Assembly: GCA_024635755.1 (NCBI GenBank)
Contig: JAGXIF010000008.1
Coordinates: 48,073-112,072, forward strand
DNA from: Halothiobacillus sp.
GTDB lineage: Bacteria > Pseudomonadota > Gammaproteobacteria > Halothiobacillales > Halothiobacillaceae
Length of the DNA: 64,000 nt
Direction of reading: 5' to 3'
The notes under the pieces are model-generated. The model made no database searches and was not told where the DNA came from. It saw only the letters and a program-made list of their open reading frames with translations. The first letter of the stretch is position 1; the number at the start of each line of letters is the position of its first letter. Position numbers and translations under genes: made by a program. Positions 28,730 through 36,970 of this stretch are shown here, piece by piece.

Positions 28730-30156
28730 CAGGATCCCCCCGCTTGCTTCGACATCGGATCGGCATCGATCAGACGAAGCAGGCTTTCACGGGTGACCTT
28801 GCCGGTCGCGTTTACCGGGAGGCGGTCGACCAGAAGCAGGGGGCGGGGCAGGAAGACCGGATCGACTTCCTTGCGCAGTGATTCGCGTATGCGTTCGGCC
28901 GACAGGCCGGGTGCGTAGACCACTGCGGCCAGTCGCGAGGTCACGTGTTCACCGCTGCTGCCGGGATCGAAGAACAGCCCTTCGATGACCCCATCGATCG
29001 CGCCCAGTTTGGCATTGAGAAACTGGATCGAACTGCGTTTCCCGGCGATGTTGACCTGATTGGTATGCCGGCCGAGCAAGTGAAACCGGCCCCCTTGCAG
29101 GGGTTCGATCCGGTCACCCAGCGGTGTGGGTACTTCGATGTGTCCGCCGTATGCGACGGTCTCGTCGTCCTGATGGCGGAGCTCGATTTCGGGCATCAAC
29201 GACCAAGCGCGATCCTGGGTGGGCCGCCGGGCCGCGATCTGCCCGGTTTCCGTGCAGCCGTATATCTCGTGGAGCGCGCCACCCAAAACCTGTTCGGCTC
29301 GTCGAGCCAACGCCGGATCGAGCGGTGCCGTCGCACAGAGCACGCGTTCGCAGCGAGGCAACTCGATGCCGGCGGCGAGAAGGTGGTGCAGGTGGTAGGG
29401 CGTGGTGACCAGCATGCGAGGGGCGGGCAGTCGCGAGAGCGCGTTGGCGATGTCGGTGGGAAAGAACGGCTGTTCCGTGGACAGGACGGCGCCCTCGCAC
29501 AGGGCGGCCAGGATCAAGGACTCGAAGCCGTACATGTGTTGCGACGGGACGGTGCCCAGCACATGAAATCGCTCGGCGGCAGGGGCGGCGGATTCATCCA
29601 TCGCCTGGTGCAGTGCTTGGGCAGCGGCTCGTGCGTTCCAGACTAGGCGCTGCCAGGTCTTGTCGTGGCCACAGGGCCTGCCGGTGCTGCCGGAGGTGAA
29701 AACCCGGGCGACCACCGCGTCGGCCGCGATGCGCGGGATGCTCTCGGGAATGGCGCGTGCCGCGTTTGCCTGCAACCCGGGAATCGCGACGTGCGGCAGT
29801 CGAGCGGCGAGGCGGCGATCAACCACGTCATCGGCGCCGTGCAGCAGCACCGCTCCCGGGTGCTGATCAAGCAGATCGTGGATCGCTCCCGGTGTCTGGC
29901 TGGCGGGCATCAGGTTGGTATGACCACCGATCATGCCGGCCAGCAGGCCGACGAGGAAATCATCGCGCCGACTCGCCAGGTTGATCAGGTAACGCGGCTC
30001 GTCACCCAGGTCCTGCAGCCGCTCGCCGAGCGCCTGGGCGCTGGAGAGCAGGTCGGCGGCGGTCCAGCAGCGGTCGGGCGAACGGAGAATGGTCCGCTCG
30101 AGGCGCTCGTTCATCAGGATCGGCAGTTGGCGAGATCCGCGATCCGATACGGTCAT
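28729..30156 (-). CDS. AMP-dependent aryl-ACP ligase
   Basis: 475 residues. Adenylating enzyme with the P-loop-like motif VFTSGSTGRPCGHDKTW, the core EIYGCTETGQIA, and the C-terminal lysine region LPVNATGKVTRESL. It is shorter than typical acyl-CoA ligases. In the ape and xan systems this enzyme activates hydroxybenzoate and loads it on the cluster ACP, so here it joins the chorismatase product to chain building. The start overlaps the membrane protein stop (ATGA). Confidence 0.88.
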   Translation of the reverse strand: MTVSDRGSRQLPILMNERLERTILRSPDRCWTAADLLSSAQALGERLQDLGDEPRYLINLASRRDDFLVGLLAGMIGGHTNLMPASQTPGAIHDLLDQHPGAVLLHGADDVVDRRLAARLPHVAIPGLQANAARAIPESIPRIAADAVVARVFTSGSTGRPCGHDKTWQRLVWNARAAAQALHQAMDESAAPAAERFHVLGTVPSQHMYGFESLILAALCEGAVLSTEQPFFPTDIANALSRLPAPRMLVTTPYHLHHLLAAGIELPRCERVLCATAPLDPALARRAEQVLGGALHEIYGCTETGQIAARRPTQDRAWSLMPEIELRHQDDETVAYGGHIEVPTPLGDRIEPLQGGRFHLLGRHTNQVNIAGKRSSIQFLNAKLGAIDGVIEGLFFDPGSSGEHVTSRLAAVVYAPGLSAERIRESLRKEVDPVFLPRPLLLVDRLPVNATGKVTRESLLRLIDADPMSKQAGGS

Positions 30157-30806
30157 TTTCTTGCGCTCGTCAGTTGCAGCATGTGGCGCCGGTAGGCCCG
30201 TATCGCACTAATCGGGCCGGTCCAGTCCTCTCGCGGCAGCACCCACAGGCGCACGAGATATTCCCCGGCAAACATGGCGACCACGAGCGGGAAGGTGGCA
30301 TAGACGGCATAGGTCGACCATAGGGCGGCGCCCAATGCGGCCATCAGTACGATCGAAAGGGTGCCGTTGGCGATGAAGAAAATTCCCCAGGCCCACGTGA
30401 TCTGACGGGTGTAGCGCACGAGGGTCGCCGACATGTGATCGTGCACCTGGTTTGCAAGGTCCGTGCATATGGGCTGGCGATCGCCCCGCAGGCTGCCGAG
30501 GAAGACTGCGGCGAGCGCGATGTGCACACCGACGTGTTGGCACAAATAGTAGAGGCCGATATGCGCGCCGAGGCTGTCGGCGATCCCCAGCATGACCGCC
30601 CCGAGCAGGAGGGCCAGCAGAAGGGTGGTGTACAGCCGAAGTCGCGGCTGCAAGGCCAGGAGGATCAACCCGGCGAGCGGGGCCAGCGCGAGCAGGGCCA
30701 GGTCGTCACCGAGCGATGACTGCCTGCCCAGCCAGTGCGCCAGACCCAGGTTGATCGCCAGGAGTGCGCCGATCAACCAGCGCCTGACGGTGACCCAAGC
30801 GGGCAT
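30153..30806 (-). CDS. Polyene-cluster integral membrane protein (ApeG-like)
   Basis: 217 residues with about six membrane helices, including LLAINLGLAHWLG and a conserved QITWAWGIFFIANG segment, ending in a basic tail. This family occurs in aryl polyene clusters next to the ligase, as here; its role is unknown. The ATG at 30806 starts 6 bases after the ACP stop. An earlier ATG at 30845 would overlap the ACP gene by 34 bases. Confidence 0.75.
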   Translation of the reverse strand: MPAWVTVRRWLIGALLAINLGLAHWLGRQSSLGDDLALLALAPLAGLILLALQPRLRLYTTLLLALLLGAVMLGIADSLGAHIGLYYLCQHVGVHIALAAVFLGSLRGDRQPICTDLANQVHDHMSATLVRYTRQITWAWGIFFIANGTLSIVLMAALGAALWSTYAVYATFPLVVAMFAGEYLVRLWVLPREDWTGPISAIRAYRRHMLQLTSARK

Positions 30807-30811
30807 GCTGA

Positions 30812-31093
30812 TTATTTGCTTCGGTTCTCGGCGATGAAGCGGCATAGATGGCGAAGCGAGGCGAAGATTTGCGTGTTGCGCTCGTCATCGGAGCGAAGAT
30901 TCAGGCCATAACGCTTGGAGACGACGAGCGCGATCTCCAGCACGTCGATCGAATCCAGTCCGAGTCCGTCACCAAACAGAGGGGCGTCGGGGTCAATCTC
31001 GTCGGGGGTCTCGTCGAGGTTGAGCGCATCGACCAGGTGTGTGGCCACTTCCGGGATCAGGGCTTCGGTCTGTGTCTCGATGTTGTTTTCCAT
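30812..31093 (-). CDS. Acyl carrier protein 2 of the polyene cluster
   Basis: 93 residues, acidic and helical. The phosphopantetheine serine is S48 in GLGLDSIDVLE. It carries growing chains together with the other cluster ACP. The holo-ACP synthase at 46609-46983 could activate it, since no other phosphopantetheinyl transferase is seen in the cluster. Confidence 0.92.
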   Translation of the reverse strand: MENNIETQTEALIPEVATHLVDALNLDETPDEIDPDAPLFGDGLGLDSIDVLEIALVVSKRYGLNLRSDDERNTQIFASLRHLCRFIAENRSK

Positions 31094-31144
31094 TGTGCGT
31101 GCGGTGCCGTGACTGTTGGAATGGGAATGCTCGTGAGTGGTTCG

Positions 31145-32410
31145 TCAGCAGCCATTCGGCCGGGCGAACGCCAGCACGGCGTTGCTGCCGCCGAATGCAA
31201 AGGAGTTGGATAGTGCGGCTACTATACCCGTAACGTCACGAGGTCGTTCGCGAATGTGATCCACGCCCTCGCAGGCGGGGTCCACTTCATCAAGGTATGC
31301 GGTCGGCGGCAATTGTTTCCGTTGCAGTGCCATCACGGTAATGGCGGCCTCGATCGCCCCGGTGGCGCCCATGGCGTGGCCATGCGCCGCCTTGGTTGCA
31401 CTGACCGGAAGCTTTGCGGCCAGTTGGTCGCCGAAGACCTCGCGCAGGGCACTGACTTCCACGGCGTCACCCTCAGTGGTGGCGGTGCCATGGGCGTTGA
31501 CGTAGCCGATCGACTCGAGCGGGAATTCGGCCTCGCTGAGGGCTTGCCGTATGGCGCGTACCTGGCCGTCCTTCTGTGGTCGGACCACGTGGTTGGCGTC
31601 ATTGGAGGCCCCAAAGCCGGTGATCTCGGCGAGAATCGGTGCGCCGCGCGCCTGTGCCCGGCTCAGGGACTCGAGCACGAGACAAGCGGCACCCTCGGCC
31701 AGCACCAGCCCGCGGCGATCCGGATGAAACGGCCGGCAGGCTCGGTGCGCACTGCTCTTGTCACCGGGAGCGAGCATGTGCATCGCATCCCAGGCGCGTA
31801 GCACGCCAAACGCAAGCGGCATGTCCGAGCCGCCGGCGAGCATCAGGTCCATGTGACCGTCCCGGATGCGCTCATAGGCATCGCCGATGGCGATGGCCGC
31901 CGAGGCGCAGGCAACGCTATGTGTCACGGCCTGTCCGCCCAGCCCGTACCTCATGCCGACCTGTGCGGAGGCGGCGTTGCTCATGCCCATCACCACCGAC
32001 ATGGGTGAGAGGCGCTTTCGCCCCTCTTTCCAGAGGCCTCGGTAGCCGTCCTCGAGGGTGTTGATGCCGCCGAGTGCAGTGCCCCAGTTCACCCCGGCGC
32101 GGGGGTCGATTTCCGTCGTCGAGGGCAGCCCGGCATGCGTCCACGCCTCGTCGGCGGCCAGAAGAGCGAGCCGGGCGAAGGGGTCGGTGCTGCGACATGT
32201 GGCTTTGCCAAGACGCTTTTCAAAGTCGATCGGGTCGAAGTAGACCGCCGGTGTCTGTCCACCGGTGGACTCGTCGCCATAGTCGAGCAACCGCACGCTG
32301 GACTGGCCGGCAAGGAGCCGGTCCATGACGGCATTGGAGTCGCCACCGAAGGGATCAAGGATGGAAAGCCCCGTGACGACGACCCGCTCTCTGTGGTGGT
32401 GTTCACGCAT
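31145..32410 (-). CDS. Second beta-ketoacyl-ACP synthase of the cluster
   Basis: 421 residues. Full ketosynthase with C168 (SVACASAA), H307 (NAHGTATTEGD) and H345 (HGHAMGATG). The acyl pocket region differs from the ketosynthase at 20460, so the two probably act on different chain lengths or pairings (ApeO and ApeR roles). The ATG at 32410 overlaps the upstream ACP gene by 8 bases; a TTG at 32419 is possible but less likely. Confidence 0.9.
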   Translation of the reverse strand: MREHHHRERVVVTGLSILDPFGGDSNAVMDRLLAGQSSVRLLDYGDESTGGQTPAVYFDPIDFEKRLGKATCRSTDPFARLALLAADEAWTHAGLPSTTEIDPRAGVNWGTALGGINTLEDGYRGLWKEGRKRLSPMSVVMGMSNAASAQVGMRYGLGGQAVTHSVACASAAIAIGDAYERIRDGHMDLMLAGGSDMPLAFGVLRAWDAMHMLAPGDKSSAHRACRPFHPDRRGLVLAEGAACLVLESLSRAQARGAPILAEITGFGASNDANHVVRPQKDGQVRAIRQALSEAEFPLESIGYVNAHGTATTEGDAVEVSALREVFGDQLAAKLPVSATKAAHGHAMGATGAIEAAITVMALQRKQLPPTAYLDEVDPACEGVDHIRERPRDVTGIVAALSNSFAFGGSNAVLAFARPNGC

Positions 32411-32639
32411 CGAGAGCAAGATGCTCCGATAGGATATCCATGAGTCCCTGGACCGTTTCGGGCGTCCCGATGTCGCTGCCCAGTTCGATGTTCATCTGCT
32501 CTTCCAGCGAAAAAATCAGTTCCAACAGGGCGAATGAGTCGATGCCGAGCTCGTCGAGGCGGCTGTCGGGTGTAACCGTTTCCGGGGCGATGTCGGTGTT
32601 CTCGGCAATGCCGGTACGGATGATCTCGAGTGCCTGCAT
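32403..32639 (-). CDS. Acyl carrier protein 1 of the polyene cluster
   Basis: 78 residues. The phosphopantetheine serine is S35 in LGIDSFALLE. AGGAAG seven bases before the ATG at 32639 fixes the start; an open frame reaching 32711 adds a basic stretch unlike ACPs. It is the first gene of the right block, so the block promoter should lie at 32640-32755, where I see no clear -35/-10 pair. Confidence 0.9.
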   Translation of the reverse strand: MQALEIIRTGIAENTDIAPETVTPDSRLDELGIDSFALLELIFSLEEQMNIELGSDIGTPETVQGLMDILSEHLALDA

Positions 32640-32755
32640 ACTGGGCTTCCTGTGGTGCAGTTTCCGTATCTGTCTCACTCTCACCCGTGACGGTGATCGT
32701 GGTTCCGGCATTGCCGTGGCTCAGGCATTGCAGCGGGTGCGGGTGTCGGTGGACA

Positions 32756-32790
32756 TAAAAAAAAAGACACCCGGAGGTGCCTGTTTTTCG
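32756..32790 (-). terminator. Terminator after tRNA-Ser
   Basis: Reading the minus strand, AGGCACC pairs with GGGTGTCT around a short loop, followed by nine T residues. It separates the tRNA from the polyene cluster. T-rich bases also occur on the plus-strand side, so it may work both ways. Confidence 0.85.
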
Positions 32791-32799
32791 CGCAATTCG

Positions 32800-32890
32800 T
32801 GGCGGAGGGTCAGGGATTCGAACCCTGGAAGGGCTATTAACCCTTGCCGGTTTTCAAGACCGGTGCATTCAACCGCTCTGCCAACCCTCC
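32800..32890 (-). tRNA. tRNA-Ser (anticodon UGA)
   Basis: On the minus strand the 91-base sequence starts GGAGGGTTGGCAGAGCGG, has the anticodon loop CTTGAAA (anticodon TGA, reading UCA), a long variable arm, the T-loop GGTTCGAATCC, the matching acceptor ACCCTCC, discriminator G and encoded CCA. All features fit a class II serine tRNA. It has its own -35 upstream and a terminator downstream. Confidence 0.97.
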
Positions 32891-32901
32891 GAAGCCTGCG
32901 C

Positions 32902-32930
32902 ATCTTCGGGCAAAGCCATGGAGGTGTCAA
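32902..32930 (-). promoter_or_regulatory. Promoter of tRNA-Ser
   Basis: A perfect -35 TTGACA (minus strand, 32925-32930) lies 17 bases before a weak -10 GAAGAT (32902-32907). A GC-rich stretch GCGCAGGC follows, like the discriminator of stable-RNA promoters. The -10 lies 11 bases before the tRNA 5' end. Confidence 0.55.
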
Positions 32931-33185
32931 GACGCGGCGGCATACGGATGCGGGCCTTGTCGAGGAGTTCGTCAGGGCAGGGTGGGGGCAGGAGAGTGCG
33001 GTCTGTGGGGGACGATAAGTGGCTGCCTCGCCGTGAAGTGGCTCATCGCGTGATTTCAGGGAACCGACGGCGGTATGGCGAGTCTCAGTTCGGTGTAGCC
33101 AGATGCGCGCACCGCGGGTCGCGGGCTGTGATAAAGTTTTTTTCGTTTCAAACAATATGAAGTGTCGATTCAAGGAGATTGAATT

Positions 33186-33713
33186 ATGCGTTGGACCTAT
33201 ATCGCCTCGGCTGGGGCGCTGGTTGTTGCCCTTTCCGCCTGTAGTTCCACACCCGACCAGGGCCCCGGGGGAATGGCAGCACAGAACGGCGGCGCGGCGT
33301 CGGCCGATGGCGCGCGCAGCGCTGGCCTGGCAGGCGGTGGCGGTCTGAGCCAGGCGCAACTGTACGAAGGGCAGCCCGCCGAGCGCGAGCGTGTGGTCTA
33401 CTTCGCTTTCGACCAGTATTCGGTCTCCGGCCAGTACCAGGGCATGATCGAGGCCAACGCGGATTTCCTCAAGGATAACGGCAACCGGGAAGTGGTCATT
33501 GAAGGTCACACCGACGAGCGCGGCAGCCGCGAGTACAATATCGCCCTGGGTGAAAAGCGCGCCAATGCCGTGCGTGACGTGCTGCTCTCCTACGGTGTTT
33601 CTTCCAGCCAGATCGACACCGTTAGTTACGGCGAAGAGCGCCCGGCCGTGGAAGGCAGCGGGGAAGCTGCCTGGTCGAAGAACCGCCGCGCGGTAATCGA
33701 GTACGGCATGTAA
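33186..33713 (+). CDS. pal: Peptidoglycan-associated lipoprotein (Pal, OmpA domain)
   Basis: 175 residues. A signal peptide ends in lipobox LSAC (C19), followed by a Gly/Ala-rich linker and an OmpA-like domain at about residues 68-174 with VVYFAFDQYSV and the peptidoglycan-binding motif GHTDERGSREYNIALGEKRA. It anchors the outer membrane to the cell wall. AAGGAG precedes the ATG. The tol genes and cpoB, usual neighbours of pal, are not present; alternative: another OmpA-family lipoprotein. Confidence 0.88.
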   Translation: MRWTYIASAGALVVALSACSSTPDQGPGGMAAQNGGAASADGARSAGLAGGGGLSQAQLYEGQPAERERVVYFAFDQYSVSGQYQGMIEANADFLKDNGNREVVIEGHTDERGSREYNIALGEKRANAVRDVLLSYGVSSSQIDTVSYGEERPAVEGSGEAAWSKNRRAVIEYGM

Positions 33714-33780
33714 AGCCATGCCGCCTCGTCGGTCGCATCCAAGGGTGTGATCGACGAGGCGTTTCGGGAATTCCATGACA

Positions 33781-33805
33781 AGCCAGGCACCAGCCTGGCT
33801 TTTTT
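33781..33805 (+). terminator. Terminator after pal
   Basis: AGCCAGGC-acca-GCCTGGCT followed by five more T residues: an 8-pair perfect stem. It lies 68 bases after pal and 12 before the nadB stop, between convergent genes. A second inverted repeat (CGCCTCGTCG 33722-33731 with CGACGAGGCG 33752-33761) lies between pal and this site. Confidence 0.93.
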
Positions 33806-33816
33806 GCGTTGCAGGC

Positions 33817-35493
33817 TCAGTCCTGCAAGGGTGTGGATCGGCCGCGATCCCGGACCTGGGGATAGGGCCGGGCGGGTGCTGGGACCAGTACCGTGTTGAA
33901 GTGGTCGGCGCGTGGATTGGTGTCCGGAAAGTCCTTGCTGTAGTGCAGGCCGCGGCTTTCATGACGTGTCAGCGCCGAGCGCACGATCAGATCGGCGATC
34001 TCGACCAGGTTGCGCAACTCGATCAGGTTGTTGCTGACGCGGAAGTGCGCGTAGTAGTCGTGTATCTCGCGGCGCAGCAGGTTGATGCGGTCACGCGCCC
34101 GATACAGCCGCTTGGTGGTGCGCACGATGCCCACGTAGCTCCACAGGCTGCGGCGCAGTTCATCCCAGTTGTGCGTGACGACCACGGCCTCGTCGGGGTC
34201 GGTGACCTGGCTTTCGTCCCAGGGTGGGATGGCGGCACTGGCTTGCGGTGGTGGGGCGGATGGCAGTTCCGCCACTCGTCGGGCGGCGTCCTCGGCCGTG
34301 ACCAGGCACTCGAGCAGGGAGTTCGAGGCCAGCCGGTTGGCGCCGTGTAGCCCGGTGTGCGAGGTCTCGCCGATGGCAAACAGGCCGGGGATGTCGGTCT
34401 GGGCATGCTCGTCCACCATTACCCCGCCGCAGGTGTAGTGTGCCGCCGGTACCACCGGCAGTGGTTCGCGTGTCATGTCGTAGCCGAATTCCAGGCAGCG
34501 TCGATGGATCATCGGGAAATGCGTTTCGATGAATTCCCGGCCCTTGAAGCTGATGTCCAGGTAGACGCAGTCGATACCCAGCCGCTTGATCTCGGCGTCG
34601 ATGGCCCGGGCGACGATATCGCGCGGGGCCAGTTCAGCGTCCGGGTGGTGCTCTGGCATGAAGCGGGTGCCGTCCGGGCGAAGTAGCACGCCGCCTTCGC
34701 CGCGGACCGCCTCGCTGATCAGGAAGGACTTGGCACGGGGTTCGTACAGGCAGGTGGGATGGAACTGGATGAATTCCATGTTGGCAACGCGGCAGCCGGC
34801 GCGCCAACCCATTGCGATGCCGTCGCCCGTGGCCCCGTCGGGGTTGGTGGTGAACAGGTAGGCCTTCGCGGCCCCGCCGGTGGCCAGCGTGGTATGGCGA
34901 CTGCGTATGGTCACGACGCGGTCGGCCTTGATATCGAGCACGTAGGCGCCCAGACAGGCGTCCTGGGTTTCGCCCAGGCGCCGGGCGGTAATCAGGTCGA
35001 TGGCGTTGTGATGCTCGAGCACGGTGATGTTTGAGCGCGCCTTGACCGCGTTCACCAAGGTTTCCGTCAGCGACCGTCCGGTATGGTCGGCGGCGTGGGC
35101 CACCCGCCGTCGGCTGTGACCACCCTCGCGGGTAAGATGCAGGCGGTCGGGATGTTCCTGATCATGGGTGAAGGGCATCTCGAGCGATTCGAGCCAGGCG
35201 ATCTGTGCCGGTCCGGCGCGGACGATGCGCTCGACCACGTCACGCTTCGGCAAGCGGGCGCCGGCGCGGATGGTGTCTTCGATGTGCTGTTCGAGGTCCT
35301 CGGTGCCGCCCAGGGCCGCGGCAATGCCGCCTTGAGCCCAGGGCGTGCTGCCGCCAACGAGCGCCCCCTTGCTGATGATCAGCACTTCAAGATGGTCTGG
35401 CAGGCGTAGCGCCATGGCCAGGCCGGCCGCGCCGGAGCCGATGATCAGGACATCAGTGTCGTGGGGGAGCGTCTGGGCGGGAGTCTGGGGCAT
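33817..35493 (-). CDS. nadB: L-aspartate oxidase NadB
   Basis: 558 residues from the chosen start. It oxidises L-aspartate to iminoaspartate, the first step of de novo NAD synthesis, with FAD. Motifs: VLIIGSGAAGLAMAL (FAD), STPWAQGGIAAAL, REGGHSRRRVAHAADHTG and GLHGANRLASNSLLE. The ATG at 35493 was chosen because homology begins just after it; an ATG at 35547 would add 18 residues (MPKHGARRP...). It is divergent from rpoE, a common arrangement in gammaproteobacteria. Confidence 0.95.
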   Translation of the reverse strand: MPQTPAQTLPHDTDVLIIGSGAAGLAMALRLPDHLEVLIISKGALVGGSTPWAQGGIAAALGGTEDLEQHIEDTIRAGARLPKRDVVERIVRAGPAQIAWLESLEMPFTHDQEHPDRLHLTREGGHSRRRVAHAADHTGRSLTETLVNAVKARSNITVLEHHNAIDLITARRLGETQDACLGAYVLDIKADRVVTIRSRHTTLATGGAAKAYLFTTNPDGATGDGIAMGWRAGCRVANMEFIQFHPTCLYEPRAKSFLISEAVRGEGGVLLRPDGTRFMPEHHPDAELAPRDIVARAIDAEIKRLGIDCVYLDISFKGREFIETHFPMIHRRCLEFGYDMTREPLPVVPAAHYTCGGVMVDEHAQTDIPGLFAIGETSHTGLHGANRLASNSLLECLVTAEDAARRVAELPSAPPPQASAAIPPWDESQVTDPDEAVVVTHNWDELRRSLWSYVGIVRTTKRLYRARDRINLLRREIHDYYAHFRVSNNLIELRNLVEIADLIVRSALTRHESRGLHYSKDFPDTNPRADHFNTVLVPAPARPYPQVRDRGRSTPLQD

Positions 35494-35666
35494 AGGAGGC
35501 GTTTTTCCTTGCAGCGCACGGGGGCGCCGCGCGCCGTGTTTCGGCATTCACTTTTCGTTACACTTGTGCTTGGGAGTATACGTGCTGTGGTCCGGGTTTT
35601 GCCTTGGTCGATGACGGATGGCTTCTCTACTTTTCACGATTGTTGAGGCAGGGTTTAGATACGGGT

Positions 35667-36260
35667 ATGAGTGCCGAGGAGACAGACAAGGCCCTGGTGG
35701 CACGTGCCCGAAAGGGGGACCGGCGAGCCTTCGATCTCCTGGTGCTCAAGTACCAACATCGTGTGCAACGACTGATCGCCCGTTACATCCGGGACCCAGG
35801 ACAGGTCCAGGATCTGGCCCAGGAAACCTTCATCAAGGCCTATCGCGCCCTGGAACGGTTTCGCGGCGACAGTGCCTTCTACACCTGGATCTATCGGATC
35901 GCGGTCAACACCGCGAAGAACCAGCTCGCCTCCGATGCCCGAGGCGGCTATTTTCTGTCGTTGAACTCCGGGGGGTCGGATGAGTCAGACGAACCAATGG
36001 TCGAGCCCGAAGCCCTCCGCGATGGCGCGACGCCCGATGCGGTGGCGGCGACGGAGGAACTCAAGTCGGCCATCGACCGGGCGATCAGCGACCTGCCGGA
36101 AGATTTGCGCACGGCCCTGACCCTGCGGGAAATGGAAGGCTTGAGTTATGACGAGATTGCCTCGGTGATGGCCTGTCCCATTGGTACGGTCAGATCAAGA
36201 ATCTTTCGCGCTCGTGAGGCGGTAGAGCAGTCGATTGAACCACTCAAGAGTTGGGGGTGA
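35667..36260 (+). CDS. rpoE: RNA polymerase sigma factor RpoE (sigma-24/AlgU)
   Basis: 197 residues. Sigma-70 region 2 includes QETFIKAYRALERFRGDSAFYTWIYRIAVNTAKN; region 4 includes LREMEGLSYDEIASVMACPIGTVRSRIFRARE. It directs the response to misfolded envelope proteins. The next genes are its anti-sigma factor and regulators, as in the algU-mucABCD operon. The ATG at 35667 starts the conserved MSAEETDKALVARARKGD; no strong Shine-Dalgarno is visible. Confidence 0.95.
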   Translation: MSAEETDKALVARARKGDRRAFDLLVLKYQHRVQRLIARYIRDPGQVQDLAQETFIKAYRALERFRGDSAFYTWIYRIAVNTAKNQLASDARGGYFLSLNSGGSDESDEPMVEPEALRDGATPDAVAATEELKSAIDRAISDLPEDLRTALTLREMEGLSYDEIASVMACPIGTVRSRIFRAREAVEQSIEPLKSWG

Positions 36261-36970
36261 AGGTGGCAGCAGTGACGAACAAAGAACAGGCACACGGCTC
36301 GGCATCCACCAGCGAGGTAATTTCCGAGTGGTGGGACGACGAGTTGCATGGTGCTCACGATTGGGTCGAGGCACTGGCCGAGGACGTCGAACTCACCCGG
36401 GAACGCGCCCGTCTGTATGACTTGATCGGCAGCCGGTTACGCGGCGACGCTCATCCGACGCACGACATGCTCGACGGCATCAACGCTCGGCTCGACCAGA
36501 TTCCGGCAGCGGAGCACCCGGGGCGCGGCAATGTGATCTCGTTGGATGCAGCGCGCACGCGCCGTCTGCGTCGGGTCTGGCAGGGGGCGATTGCCGCATC
36601 CCTGTTCGCCGCCGTGACGGCAGTCGGTCTCACCCTGTCAACCACCGGGCACTCGCCTTCGGATAGCACGACTCCCTTGCAGGCCAGCGCACCCACGGAA
36701 AACGACCGTGCGGTGATGGCATCGCTTCATGCAGACGAGGTGCCGGCAGGAGCTTCCCCGGTCGTTGAGGCGCCCATCAGCCCCCTGGCCGCCATCGACG
36801 GCGAAGGGATGTCGTCGAAGGTCAGCAACCGCGTCACCTTGCCTGACTGGGCGAGGGGAGGCAGTTCCAATCGCTCCGACCCCTACGTGGTGACCCATTA
36901 CCGCACGGCCTCCCCGGAGTTCGGCACGGTGATGCCCGAAGCCCGTGCCGCCGCTTTCGCCAGGGAATGA
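36257..36970 (+). CDS. rseA: Sigma-E anti-sigma factor RseA/MucA
   Basis: 237 residues. The N-terminal anti-sigma domain (SEWWDDELHGAHDWVEALA...) is followed by a membrane helix at about residues 114-133 (GAIAASLFAAVTAVGLTLS) and a periplasmic domain ending with HYRTASPEFGTVMPEARAAAF, which resembles MucA. It holds sigma-E at the membrane until proteolysis. A GTG start overlaps the rpoE stop (GTGA); nearby GTG codons are alternatives. Confidence 0.88.
   Translation: MKVAAVTNKEQAHGSASTSEVISEWWDDELHGAHDWVEALAEDVELTRERARLYDLIGSRLRGDAHPTHDMLDGINARLDQIPAAEHPGRGNVISLDAARTRRLRRVWQGAIAASLFAAVTAVGLTLSTTGHSPSDSTTPLQASAPTENDRAVMASLHADEVPAGASPVVEAPISPLAAIDGEGMSSKVSNRVTLPDWARGGSSNRSDPYVVTHYRTASPEFGTVMPEARAAAFARE

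Larger units (their letters stand above)
15517..32639. other. Aryl polyene (xanthomonadin/APE-type) biosynthetic cluster
   Basis: Nineteen genes in three blocks (leftward 15517-19496, rightward 19709-23983, leftward 24009-32639). Together they hold a chorismatase, aryl-ACP ligase, two ACPs, two ketosynthases, a chain-length factor, ketoreductase, two hotdog dehydratases, two acyltransferases, a glycosyltransferase, a LolA-like carrier and an MMPL exporter. This set matches known aryl polyene loci such as the Xanthomonas xan cluster and the ape clusters, which make membrane-bound yellow antioxidant pigments. The chorismatase and halogenase-like gene bring it closest to the xan type. The product is inferred from gene content. 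Confidence 0.88.
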
